In this document: piece by piece, positions 20,947 to 32,711 of the stretch | How the letters are laid out: each line of letters opens with the position of its first letter | Numbering within the stretch: position 1 is the first letter of the stretch | Source of the DNA: Cercophora sp. LCS_1 | Lineage: Eukaryota; Ascomycota; Sordariomycetes; Sordariales; Lasiosphaeriaceae | DNA: 64,000 bases | Direction of reading: 5' to 3' | NCBI GenBank assembly: GCA_036250225.1 | Contig: JAPZLL010000051.1 | Coordinates: forward strand, 62,001 to 126,000 | Notes under the pieces: generated by a model | Seen by the model: the letters and a program-made list of their open reading frames with translations, nothing else | Told to the model about the DNA's origin: nothing | The model's database searches: none | Program-made: the position numbers and the translations under genes

Positions 20947-22359
20947 ATGAACCTCTTCGCCATGAGAACCCTTGCGGCTCATCATACCCAACCTATCTGG
21001 GCAGCAAGAACCGCCGGTCTCACGAAACAACTCGTCCACTCATCACACAAGACAACAAAAATCTACCCCAGCCCAAGGATACACGACGCCCGACGAAACC
21101 TCGTCACCCTCGCCATCGAGACATCATGCGACGACACCTGCGTCGCCGTCCTCGAAAAGACGGGCTCCTCAACCAACCTCCACTTCTCCAAGAAACTCAG
21201 CTCCGACAACCGCCCATACCGCGGCATCCTACCCACCGTGGCCGTCCTTTCCCACGAAATTCACCTCGCGTCACTCGTCAAGGAAGCAATCCGCTCGCTC
21301 CCCTCCCACCACCAGCACCAGCACCAACAAAGTCCAAAACCAGACTTCGTCACCGTAACCCGCGGCCCCGGCATCCCCACCGGTCTAGCCGTAGGCCTCA
21401 ACATGGCCAAGGGCCTCTCAGCCGCGTGGAACGTCCCCCTCCTAGCGGTGAACCATATGCAAGCGCACGCGCTGACGCCGCGTCTCGTGTCGGCGCTCTC
21501 AACAGGCGTCGCCAGTCCTACATTTCCCTTCTTCACACTTCTCGTGTCAGGCGGCCACACGCAGCTGGTTCTCTCCCGGTCCGTGGTGTCGCATTCCATC
21601 CTCGCCACGACTGATAATATCGCCATCGGCAACATGCTCGACCATAGCGCGCGCGAGGTATTGCCTCGTTCTGTGATGGAGGCGGCGGAGAGCGTGCACT
21701 ACGGCGCCATGCTGGAGGAGTTTGCGTATCCCGGGTCGTCATCATCGGCGTCGGGAGGGGGAGAGGGAGAGGACTACGATTACGCGTACAGCCCGCCGGA
21801 GAAACGGGTTGATGAGTTGGGATTGTACGAGTCGGAACGGGGGTGGTTTCTTACGCCGCCGCTTCAGCAGAGTAAGGCGATGGCGTATAACTTTTCGGGG
21901 TTGTCGGGTCAGGTGCAGCGGGCTGGCGGGGGGTTGGGCGAGGAGGATGTCGAGGCGAGGAGGGAGCTGGCGAGGGCGGCGATGCGGGTTGCTTTTGAGC
22001 ACTTGGCGTCACGGGTGGTGATGGGGCTGGGGCAGATGAAGAAGTTGGGTAAAGAGAGCGAGCAGCGCAAGGTCGATACGCTGGTTGTGTCGGGCGGAGT
22101 GGCGAGTAATCGGTTTCTGATGCATGTGCTGAGGAAGGTTCTTGATGTGAGGGGGTTTGAACGTGTCAAGATTGTGGCGCCCCCGATCGAGTGGTGCACT
22201 GATAACGCGGCCATGATTGCTTGGACGGGGATGGAGATGTGGGAGGAGGGTTGGGAGAGCAAGGATGATGTGGTGGTGTTGAAGAAGTGGACGATTGATA
22301 AAACGCACGAGGATGGGGGAATACTGGGTGCAGATGGGTGCAATTTTGTCAAGCGATGA
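20947..22359 (+). CDS. qri7: Mitochondrial tRNA N6-adenosine threonylcarbamoyltransferase (Qri7/OSGEPL1)
   Basis: An intronless gene of 470 residues in the TsaD/Kae1/Qri7 ASKHA-fold family. The first 50 residues are rich in R, K, H, S and T with few acids, as in a mitochondrial targeting peptide; the fold starts at about LAIETSCDDTCVAVL. The metal-binding HMQAH motif is at about residues 170-174, with VSGGHTQLVL after it, VSGGVASNRFL and CTDNAAMIAW further on. The family transfers the threonylcarbamoyl group to A37 of ANN-decoding tRNAs; Qri7 works alone in mitochondria, in contrast to Kae1 in the cytosolic KEOPS complex. An insertion rich in S, G, E, D and Y (around residues 260-280) is unusual compared with the compact bacterial proteins. 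It converges with the proteasome gene, with about 230 bp between stops. Confidence 0.95.
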   Translation: MNLFAMRTLAAHHTQPIWAARTAGLTKQLVHSSHKTTKIYPSPRIHDARRNLVTLAIETSCDDTCVAVLEKTGSSTNLHFSKKLSSDNRPYRGILPTVAVLSHEIHLASLVKEAIRSLPSHHQHQHQQSPKPDFVTVTRGPGIPTGLAVGLNMAKGLSAAWNVPLLAVNHMQAHALTPRLVSALSTGVASPTFPFFTLLVSGGHTQLVLSRSVVSHSILATTDNIAIGNMLDHSAREVLPRSVMEAAESVHYGAMLEEFAYPGSSSSASGGGEGEDYDYAYSPPEKRVDELGLYESERGWFLTPPLQQSKAMAYNFSGLSGQVQRAGGGLGEEDVEARRELARAAMRVAFEHLASRVVMGLGQMKKLGKESEQRKVDTLVVSGGVASNRFLMHVLRKVLDVRGFERVKIVAPPIEWCTDNAAMIAWTGMEMWEEGWESKDDVVVLKKWTIDKTHEDGGILGADGCNFVKR

Positions 22360-22592
22360 GTCTGATCGAACGTGGACTGTATCATATTTGTAAGATTAGC
22401 CATGTACAGCACCATCACGGACACATGGAAGAGACAGGAAAGCAGCGCAAACTGCAACTCGGTTTATGCCCTGTTGTACAAGTACGCAGCGTTGTTTGCC
22501 TTCTTTTCCCCCGGTTTCCCGTGCCGACGCTCCGCAAAACCATATCAAGACAAATATCCCAAGCACCCCTTCTACCTCTTCCGCGCACCAAC

Positions 22593-23522
22593 TTAAACCC
22601 GCTCTGACAGATCGCTCGTGACGTTGCTGAACTCGCCCTTCTCCAGCTTGGTCTTCCAGAAGATGGGGTTGGTGTCGTTGAAACCGTGCTTCTCCCATCC
22701 AGACTCCTTGACGTGATACAAGTTGATGAAACCACCCGAGTAGGCGTCACGGTGCGTGGCAGCCAGAATGCTGCGGCTACCAAGCTCCAGCGCCTCCTCC
22801 ACCGTCAAGTCGTAGCGATACTCAGCGTCAAGCACACCGTAGGCAAAAGTCTGACCCGATCCGACGCAGAAAAGGTTACCAGCCAGCCTGGTACCGTCCG
22901 AATCGATGTAGTAAAGCGCCGGCCCCTCCTCCTTGGTCACGCCCGCGCACATGGTGCCCATCGACAGACCCATTCCCTTGTACTGGTACACCAGGTTGGC
23001 GAGGATTTTGGAGGCGGCGGCCACACTGATGCGGCGCTTGTGACGGAGCTCGTGCAGTCGGCACTGCATGCCCAGCCAAGCCAGCCAGTACTGGCAGTCG
23101 GCAGCACCACCGGCCATGGTGCCCAGCAGGTCGCTGTTGATCTCGATCACCTTCTTGACCGTCTGACTGGCAATCCAGTTACCGGCCGTCGCTCGGGAAT
23201 CTGTCGCTACAATAATGCCGCCCTGGAATCGGAAAGCCAGCGTGGTTGTGCCGTGCGCAATCTTGATCGGGCAGTGCGGGTTGGAGCGGTCGTCGGTTGC
23301 GGCGCGGAGCCAGGCAGAGGGCTGCAGGTGGTAACCGCATCGTTAGTCGCGATGCAAACAGACTACTCAGACAAAGGGCAAACCAACATGAGCTACGGGA
23401 GGCATGGCAAACTTGAGAGAGAGACTGGGGGCGACATCGTCAAGGTCTTGCTGCTCCTGCTCCGAGAAGAGCTGATTCTGGTGGTAAGCCGGGCGGCTGT
23501 ACCGCGCGACGAGAGTATCCAT
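22593..23522 (-). CDS. pre2: 20S proteasome subunit beta5 (chymotrypsin-like), 2 exons
   Basis: Exon 1 23388-23522 (45 codons), a 66-nt intron (GTTGGT ... CTGCAG), exon 2 22593-23321; 287 residues. The propeptide is removed after KIAHG, so mature Thr1 is T70. The catalytic partners are in the right places: mature D17 (VATDSRATAG) and K33 (QTVKKV). Later blocks AGGAADCQYWLAW and GSGQTFAYGVLD are classic beta5. The protein is one of the three active beta subunits of the proteasome core and carries the chymotrypsin-like activity. The length is as expected for fungal Pre2. Gene ends converge with Qri7. Confidence 0.97.
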
Positions 23523-24982
23523 CTTGTCTGGGGTCTCTGGAAAGAGAGCTGGTTTTGAGAATCGGGTAGTCGAAACGGCAGTCGTTTGGTATTCGGAGGT
23601 GATGCGGCTGCGGAGGCGGAAGCGTTGCTTGACGAGAGGTTGTTGGCGTGTTCGCTGCGCCGGCGTACCTTACAAGGTCGGAGCTCAAGGCAGCTTTCCA
23701 TGCAACGCGTTCAGCACACCCCGGTCGGCTAGAGCCCCACCCTGACCGTCCAAGAGAAATTCTGCCTCAGGCAACAACGATTTCGAACCTCTCACTTTGT
23801 CACCTCACTTGCTCGTCCAGTTGTGACAAATAATCGGCACACTGAAGCCAGTTGATGCCACTTCAAGCAGCCCAGACAGGTGATGTAAATTCCAACATGC
23901 ATAAAAAAAACACCAAGGCCTTTTAATAATATATTTAGCATTAGAGTATTAAATGGCGCACTAGGATCTTAGGTTTAACCCTTTTCAGTAGTTATGTGCC
24001 GTTTATTTTGTCAAAGACTTGCTCGCCTCTTGGCTTTTCAACGACATCCGATCCATAGAAGGACAATGCAGCTTTGACGACATTGCACAATAGATTAGCG
24101 TCCTCGGAAGGTCACAGGCGTTGGCAACGAGTATTGGATAATCAAAGAGGGTTTTATTATTTTCAGCCCTCTGAAAGTTTTCTGCCCCGTCTGGCTGTGC
24201 ATCTTTTTGGCCGTTCCCATCCATGATGGAAAGAATACAACATAACACCACCGGCAGTGAGAACTGGCCTCCATTAGGCAGCCTCCCAAACATCGCCAAC
24301 CATTCCGGGTAGCGTGACCGCCTAAACGCCATCAAAGTCACAAGACACGACTGCCGCACCAACGCTCACGACCCCCACTGATGAATATCCAACACAGCTT
24401 TTCGCTCCCCTTGCCATTCTCGAAATCATCACCCAAGTGCAGACCCATTTTGTTGCCCAAGACCCTAGACGAACAACCCCGTGAACGCGGTAGTCGACAG
24501 ATATACGGCGCCCTGAAATCGTAGAATAAAAGTTCCAGCAGGCAGCTAGGACGGAGCGTTGGAAACCCAACGCAGGACGGAGGATGGGTATCGGTATGTC
24601 ACGGATACATCCGCCTCAGGGCCTCCAAGCACACCCAATCAATCTCCGTCACTCGCCTTCGAAGCCAAAGCAAAAGCATAACCCCCAAAAGCAAGCCTAC
24701 TCAACACCCCAACCAATGCAATATTCGTGTCGTATGCTATCCTTGTCGGCGCGTCTGGCGAGACGAGCGAAATCGTCCAAATCGTCCGAACCCCACCGCG
24801 AACTTGCCTCCCCCACACCCCACCCCCAAAACTCAAATGCCAGTACACCATGCTGTATGCGCTTTTATCGTACACCCTTGAGAGAACTCTGTGAACCGGA
24901 ACGGCGAAATCGAGGGGTATTCTTGAGAGCAACTTCCTCCTGAAAACAAGGGTGGTTAATAAGAAATGCTCTACCGCAACAA
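23523..24982. other. Intergenic region with small AT-rich tract
   Basis: About 1.46 kb between the start of the beta5 gene and the end of the Reg1-type gene, both minus strand. The beta5 promoter must lie at the left. A short AT-rich tract with poly-A and TTTTAATAATATATT occurs around 23900-23960. The short frames at 24003-24943 show no domains. Confidence 0.45.
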
Positions 24983-26789
24983 TTATTTCCTCCAACCCAC
25001 GTTCCAAATAACGTGGGCGATGTCTCGGGCCGTATTTACCGTATCAATGACGCGACCCAAGAGGCCTTCGCCGCCCGCGTTGGATTCGCCTTCTTCATAT
25101 GGCATGAACATTCCAGATTCCGTCCTGCGCATTCCCGTCGGCTCGTTTGTCGATAACCCGGTCGAAGACGTTGTGCGCCGAAGCCCGGACCCCGCCCCCT
25201 CATCTGCTTTGCTAGAGGCCAACCGATCTGCCAGGCTGCTATCGGCATTATCGTTGTCGTCCTCATCATCGTCGTCATCGGCAAAGAAGAGCTTGCCCGA
25301 CTTCTTGGAAGGCCGCAGCGTTTCTTGAGATGAAGAAGGCGACATCAACGGACTCCTATACACATCGGTACCGTGCTTCATCGCAGTCTCGGTGGGTTCG
25401 GGGGTGTCCTCTCGATATTTGAGGGTTGTCGAGGGCAGCATAGCTATCGTTTTGCTCTCACTGCTGGTGCTGTGGCTCTTCGCTTTTCTCAGCGGTGGTC
25501 TTCTCTTCCTATGTTTGCTCTGCTTCATCATGATTGCCCCATCGTCAGAATCGCTGTCGTAGTTACGGTAAGCTTCCACTTCTTCGTCATCGTCATCCCC
25601 TTTGATGTCCAGAGCAATGCATTGTTCCACTTGCTCGTTAAAGTGGATGTGTTTCCGTTCACTGCTTGGAGAGATCAGGCCAGATGAAATAGCCGAGGGG
25701 AACAAGTTGGTGTTATCATGGCTCACGCCCCGTGAGGAAAACGGGAATGCAACGTAATCGGTCGTAGCACGCTCAAGGCCCGGGCGCCTTCCTATCCTCT
25801 TCAACCCTTCTTTTTGCTGTGCTTGAACGGCGGCAGCAGCTTGTTTGACAAGGGAAGACGTGGAAAGCGACCGCTGTAACATGATTTCGGACATGCTTCT
25901 CTTCTTCAAAATCGGCTTTTTGACGAAAGAGTTCGATTTGGACAACCTCCCGCTGGTGGAGGTTGTATGCATCTGGTTGAGGCTCGCGGTGCCGGGCTGC
26001 AAAGGGCCGTATAACCACGTAACATCGCAGTCCTTGAGCCTAAGGATTGTTAGGGGGTTGAGGTTGTGAAGATGAGGACTGAACAAACCAGTTTAATGTC
26101 TCTGGAGACACAGTGCTCAACTTATTCTTGGATTTCATCCACGTTCTCCAAGAAGCGTTCTCTAACCGCGCTGCATTGGCGTAGTCGCCTCTTCTCGAAA
26201 CAATGAGCTTCCATGACGACCAGATATCTTCCTCTCGCCAGTTATGCGACAGGTAGTCCACATGTCGAGAAGGTTGCACCCGTATGTTGATGTCATCCTC
26301 AGCTCTCTCGAAAAGTTCCGGTGACCCGGGTCGCGAAGTGCTAGCCGAGATGTCTAGATCATTTGGAGAAGCAGAGTAGGAATGGCCGGTTCGAGGGCTC
26401 GCTGGGGGCTCCAGATCTTCGACGTGGTTGAAATACCCAGGGGTGTCGTATCTCGGCACAACTAGGTGAACCGTCGTTGTGGCGTCCATATCGTCGTCTT
26501 CGTCGTCGTCGCATTCGGAATCGCTCCCCATCGAGAAACTGATCCCTTTAGTAGAGGAATATGACAGATCGGGGGACCCTTCATGGGTGGCGTGAGGTGA
26601 TGACGGGGTGGAGGAGTGACTGGACTCTGCAAACGTCTTCGAGGAGTCTGAGTAGACGTCGTTGATTCGGGAGGCCGAGGCCGAGGTGTGGAATCCCGTT
26701 CGCTTGGCGCCAAACTTGGGTTGCGAATGAGATCGGCGCAGTGAGGGCGAGAAGTAGCTGCTTTCCTCGGAGGAAAGGACGACTGCCAT
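24983..26789 (-). CDS. reg1: Reg1-type regulatory subunit of protein phosphatase 1, 2 exons
   Basis: Exons 26089-26789 and 24983-26039 flank a 49-nt intron (GTTTGT ... CCTTAG); 585 residues. Residues about 188-250 carry the fungal DUF1752-type block: DIWSSWKLIVSRRGDY, ENASWRTW, then across the splice LNWLKDCDVTWLYGPLQ. Around 364-376 is KHIHFNEQVEQCIALDI, matching the Reg1 segment that docks on PP1 through an RVxF-like HIHF motif. The remainder is low-complexity, with acidic runs (DDDDDEDDNDN) and basic runs (KHRKRRPPLRK). In yeast Reg1 directs Glc7/PP1 to the Snf1 pathway and so controls glucose repression. The same role in this fungus is inferred. The N-terminus MAVVLSSEESSYFSPSLRR fits the family, which supports the chosen start. 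Confidence 0.88.
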
Positions 26790-29700
26790 CCTGAAAGATA
26801 TCCCTGGTTATCACTGGACAGTTGCCCAAGACACCCTCAATCCAATCTCCCACGAACAGCCCAAATGGTTCCTCATAGGGCTGTTGAAGAAAAAGAGCCT
26901 GCGCCGCGTTGCGTGCCCACGAGGGTGAAAGCCTCGCTGTGCAAACGCGAGTTCGAGATTGCGCTGAGGTCCCCTTTTTTGTTTGACTCCAAAAGAATAT
27001 CGGGGGTGGCGGATTGGCGTTCGCGGACAAAGGCGGTGACGGGACGGGGTGGGAAGCTGTTTCTCGACGTCAGTCAGGGCGGCTTTCGCAGCAGGTGCCA
27101 GTCGGGCAGACTGCAGGAAAATTACGAATTCGACTTGACAAGGCGGGCGGTGACGGCAAGGTCAAAGAAAATGGCAGTAGAGGCGGGAGGGTAAGGGGTT
27201 GATTAGGCAAAGAGAATATCGAAGCTGGAGACAAGAAGGGGGAAAGGATTGCGCAGTGCGGATAAGTGCCCGGCTCATCGGAGGCTGAGGTGCTTGGTGC
27301 AAATTAAGCGGATGGTGGAAGTCCCAATGCCACCACACCCCAGCACGCCGACCCCTGCCCCGGTCGTCTCTTGGAGGCGTGCACTAAAACGTGGGATGGG
27401 TGATTGATGAGGGGCGTGTGCTTTTCGGGTGGATTGAAAAAATGGGGGTCCCACCGCTGTCAGTTTGTCACGGGACAGGTTTACTGGGGGCGCACCCTCC
27501 CAACCCTCGCGGACGGGAATTCGTCAAAACCTGAAGTGTGATATGACAATGGAATCGTGAGGCGTCCAAAAATGTGATGTGGATGCAGATCGAGTGATAT
27601 GTAGGAGAAAACAACGCTTGAAGAACTGCGAATGTCTGGCTGCCACAGTGCCGTGTCCAACTAGACGCCCAAGAACCAAATATGGCCAACTACTGCGGAG
27701 TGCAGGGAGGGTATGGAAACTGCGTATATCTTCGTTCAATTTGCTCACTGCCCAGACCTTGAGGGGAACAGCAGAACAGTTGGATGCAGCCGATGCTTCA
27801 AGCAAAGAGCAGGGCAATGATGGCAAAAGCACAGAAACTCGGCAGTGGCATACGTACCCTGGCAATAGATGATGTGAATTGGTCTGCGACCTGCTCGGCG
27901 AAGAGGTCAGTCTTCAGTGCCGTTGCTTGGACGTGGTCCAGATGACCACTTCGGTGTGGTATTATTTTCAGGGAAACCCCGTTCCCCCGCGCTCCCGTGC
28001 TCCCCGAGGAATGCGCTGGCTCGACAAGACAACCAGCGGGAAGGGAGCGATGCCGTCACGGCTGGATGGACGAAGAGGGACGCAGATCAGGTGCTTGGAG
28101 TCATCATCAAGGATGCCTTTGGCGTGGCGATCGGCCGATGCAAATCGAGCGCAGGTGCGATGGCAAGTGACGGCGAGTTGGACATCAGAGGGAGCATCCA
28201 CGAGGAACCGGGAAGTGAGATGGCAATTGGCAGCGCGGTCGGCAACGAAGAGAGGAAACGTCGAGCCGACAAGAGTCCTAATGCAACGCCGAGGATTTGG
28301 GAGGCGGTCTGGGGAACAATTGATGACTGCAGGTCACCAGGGTGCTTGGGCGTGGAGGCAAAATGGCCGGACGCGGGCGGGCGGACGGGGCCAGACGAAT
28401 CGTTGGAATGGAAACAAGAAGCAGGGGTTCGGCGCCGCGCGTGTGACCTCCCCTCTCCGCTTCTACTTGGTCGATGGCCGGTTCTCGTTAGTCACCGAGT
28501 TCCAGCGAAGGCGACGGGGACGCACGAAACCCCAACCAGCCGTCGCAGACAAGCACGTCAACTCCAGTATTAAATACCTATACTTTGGGGCATTCCGGGG
28601 CCAGCCTTTTACGCGACCATGCGACTAAGCAAGCCGAACGATCGAGCGACGTTGACGCCCAGTGGGCTCTTTCCCCTCCTCGGTTTCCGTCCGGCAGACA
28701 TGGCTCAACCAAGGTTCCTGATTTGATTTCTGTTTTTTGGGGGTGTGTGTTTTTTTTTTATTGCAAAAGAAGGGCGTGCTACCGAGGAGCCCCAGACCCG
28801 GCACTCCAGGAGCGGGCATTTGTGCCTGTGCCTGCCCGTTCCTGGCCTGGCCTGGCCTGGCCTGGTCCGATGCCACCGAACTCAACATCCATATCCCACA
28901 CAGTGTCCATTATTTGTTCACTGCCAGAAGAGGGGCAGAAGCGAACAATCGCGACCAGAAGGGCTCGGGGTCAACGGGCATAGGCCTGTAGGTGTGAGCC
29001 TCGTCTCATTGTACCTCGAGTGACTTTTTTCGCTGCTCATGGACCGATTTGGCCAGACTCGCAGAATTCCACACCACGATGTATCCTTGCAGCCAGCGCA
29101 CCCCCAACCTTAAGGGCCGTGGGACCTAAGCTCTCGCCTTCTCCACCTCACCGCCGGCGAAGCAAATGCAAAGAAGCCTGCCTCCACTTGTCAGTTGGGA
29201 CCTTGCACGGGGCAGGATGAACTCGCCCCGGTGGCCCCTACTGCGCCTAGCTTCCGATGAATTCCGTTCGTTGCAGTCTTTGCAAAGGGCGCGAACACCC
29301 ATTCGATCTGGGCTCAATGGTTGGTCCTTTGTCAAGCCGCCCGCTGCCAGGTCTCGACGGACAGTTGGTTTCTCGATCGACCCAACCCGGGCCGCATATC
29401 CCCTCTTCTAGCGACCTGTGTTTTGTGTGGTCCTGTTTGGCGTGTCAAGTGGCCCGTGTTGGAGCATTCAACGACGGATAAGAACGTTCACAGTCAGGCT
29501 TGTGTCGTGTTGTGGAGCGTCAGCTGGAGATGCGCCGTGCTCTATTCCTGTCTCGGCGGAAACTCTGTCAAGTTGCGCCGGGTCTGGGAGCTTGGGACAG
29601 AAACCTTGAGCGGGTTGAGGCGTTGACGACATCATTTGCGAGGGCAACACAAGTCTGTTGCCGAGCTGGACAGAGCGCACGGCGGTGCTCTTAGGTTACC

Positions 29701-32700
29701 CAAAGTGGCATCTTACAAGGGGCTGCTAGCTGATGATGAGTCGTGTGATACGGCTGGCGGGATCACATACGAGACATTGGGAGCTTTCAGGTCGTTCAAA
29801 TCAAACATGCCTGGGCAAAAGCCAGGCCTGAGTGGGCCAGGCCGTCCGCCTCCTGAACTTTGTAGCAGATACGAGCATGCCTAGAGCTTGTTGCTTGGTC
29901 ATCTGTTGAAAGCCTCAACGGCATCACGACGCATCCACTCAAGGCTGAACCAAGTAGTTATGCCGTCCAAGAGGAAACCAACACGCGTCAAGACTTCCGG
30001 AATCATTGCTTAGCCGCGTACGAGATAGCGGAGGATAACGGCATTGTTCGGCTTAGGAACAACACGGTCAACATTGGGTAGAGCCTGCAAGCCTCATGCG
30101 TGCCAATGTGAAGAGCATGTGCTTGTTGACTGGACAGAAGGGACATGCGAACTCGTTGCATTTACAGCTTGGATCCACCCGGCATCAAGTTCCAGAACGA
30201 TGAACGGTCTATGATTCGGGGACGTCGGTGGCCACTGGCCCGGCGGAGCTGACGACCCGATAATCAAGCACTCGATGAAGGGCCGAATACTAGGATTCTT
30301 TCCGTTGTGGCATTTCCCCTGAACTCGGTGGTTTCTTCAAACCAGAAGACGATCGAACACGAATCTTGCTGCGAATATCTCGGACTAGGGAAAGACAACG
30401 AACTAGGGCAATACCAGGCGGTTCAGCAACCTCCCGACTCCAAGGGGATCTGATATGGCCTCGAGCTTTCGGGAGATCTTGATGGTGTGGGTCGATCGGA
30501 TGTCTCACCGTTGACAGTAAAATCCGCCGATCCGGAACCATCACGGGGGGGGGTAAACATTAAATTTGACAGGACAATGCAAGCCCGCGTCGAACAGGAA
30601 GTTGGCCACCCAAGGGGGGGCACGGGTTCTAGACGTGTCTCCCCGCCCTTCTTACCCACATGGGGTGGTATTTATCGGCATCTCGTAAACAAACGACCTC
30701 CATCTTATCAGCTTTCTGGTCTCGGCTTTGGGCGGCTTTACACTACTGTCGAGCCATAGCTGGCTGGACCAATGTTGCGCGTTGGGCTTGAAAACAGGTC
30801 CGTCAGATTAGATAAGGTAGGGAGATGGACTTCCAGTGAGAACAGTAGGCAACAGCCACCGCTGAATGAGCCGGTGCATCTTGTCAAACTGGATATCAAC
30901 TGAACAACCCGAACGGATAATCGTCTGAACCCCCCTCGACAAGCAATATGGTGATCGGATCTTGCCTCTATGGTGAACTTCCCAGCGGATGGCGACGGTG
31001 CATGGGATCGAACAGAAAGCATGGCCCTGCCCCGCCCCCGCCGCCGCAACGTTATCGCGACATCTCAGCTTTATCAGCGGTCGGCATCCTACCTCTCGAC
31101 CGCCCCCGGGCGTACATAGTGATACATATCTATCACTGAGTATCCCACCACGAGTGCTACGACGCTGTCGTAGACTCGACCTGCCGCTGTTTCTGGTCTG
31201 CATGTCGTCTTGGCATGCCTGGGGAGAGCTTCTCCGGCCCAACCAGACGTATTCCATCTACAACACCCACCCCTCTTATCGCCGCTTCCATGCAGACCGA
31301 TGCGGGCCCGATATGCGCGACGGTATGCGGTACCCAGTTTCTGACGCCTCAACGTCCCTGCGGCTGCACTTTCCAGTCTCGAAGAAGGAGCTGCCTTGTT
31401 TATCAATGTCCACCGAATCTCTTGGCTGCCTGCCTCACCCGCCGGCTAGCCCTATCATGTTTGATTCCACCAACCCCCTTTTCATCTAGCCCTCTTTTTT
31501 TTACCTATGCTGCCCCCTCGTGCCATGACGCAAATGCATTTCGGTTCCAACCCGGGTTGAGAGCGAGGAGGAGGCGGGGCAAGGGAAGTGAAGGAAGGAG
31601 CCTTCTTCCGAACCCGGCTCGCCCACACCTACACACCTGCAATGTGATAATCGGATAATGATGCTTCTCTCCGTACAGCCACCACCCGCGCTGGCTGGCA
31701 TGTCGGCAGTCGCTCCAGCGAGGAAACCCTCACCACCATCAACAGCGCGTTACAGCAACTTACGCCAGGATTGCGCACACCGAGCCCAACACAACCGACT
31801 CATTGTGCGTTGACCGAGTGCGGGCTAGCTTCCTTTCGGTCCGATGCCGCCGCTTTTGCCTCCCCCCTCATGCTCCATCCCACTCTGTCTACTATGGGTT
31901 TAGGACTCCCGGATATCTCCCTATCTGCGTTCAGAACACCACACGTCTCGGGGCTTTTGACTTATCGTGACACCTGCCACTATACCTTCAATCCTACCTC
32001 CCCGCTTTGGGTGCAGTATCCGAAGGGCAGGGGCTTCTTTAGATTGATGAGAAGCCGACCCCTTGTTGTCTCTAGCCTGGAACAATCGGAACAGGCATTC
32101 CGGAGCGGCACCGTCGCTTTCTCTGTCATTGCGATCTCGAAAACCTTATCACGCCATCGGAAAAGACCCATTGACATGAACCGGGGGTGCATGTCGGATC
32201 TGCAAGACACAAATTCCCTGGTCGCTGACGGGCGGAACCTTTCTAGTCTTTAAATGAATTTTATATGGGATATTCAGGGGCATCGTCCACCCCAAAATAC
32301 AAAGAGAGCGTGCATCTATCAAAGCAACAGGAATATGCCACTGTTTACATGTGTCACGGATTCGCAAGCCGGACGGGGGTCGTCATTTATTACTCATGGG
32401 CACAGCATGTGTAGCTGCGGAAGGCATGTTTCGGATTTCGAAAGGATCTTTGATGATGATGATGGTTGAATGACTTGTACATACAGCCGCGTCCAGACCA
32501 TGAGGAGCAGCCTGATCCTATCGACAGTCGTGATACACACCCTATCCAACTATCGCAACGCTGGCCACCACAGGTCCTTGTCAGATGTCATTTTTGACTC
32601 GGCGGCCGGATGATGCCGGCCGATGCCGTAAGCCGGTGAGCTATGAGCGACAACACCGACTGATGCAGCCACTGCCTGACTGGAGGTGTCCGAGATACCT

Positions 32701-32711
32701 GCCATGTAGCT
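26790..32711. other. Large gene-free region (5.9 kb)
   Basis: This is the longest stretch with no supportable gene. Its left part should be the Reg1 promoter and leader. Two long frames overlap at 27879-28628 and 27917-28573 in different frames, which indicates low stop density, not coding. Further frames (30989-31489, 31771-32253) lack domains and have amino-acid compositions typical of chance. A CCTGG pentamer array lies at 28841-28865 and a poly-T run near 28750. No tRNA, rRNA or intact transposon was recognised. A non-coding transcript is possible but unsupported. Confidence 0.45.
28841..28865. repeat. CCTGG pentamer repeated five times
   Basis: Five perfect head-to-tail copies of CCTGG fill these 25 bases. 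A simple-sequence repeat of low information; it may be polymorphic between strains. Confidence 0.8.

Noticed and set aside
27879..28628. Plus-strand frame of 249 residues
   Set aside because: A second long frame overlaps it in another phase, the composition is Arg/Trp/Gly-rich like random GC-rich DNA, and no domain or splice structure supports it.
31771..32253. Plus-strand frame of 160 residues
   Set aside because: No domain, no clear promoter or splice signals, composition like a chance frame.
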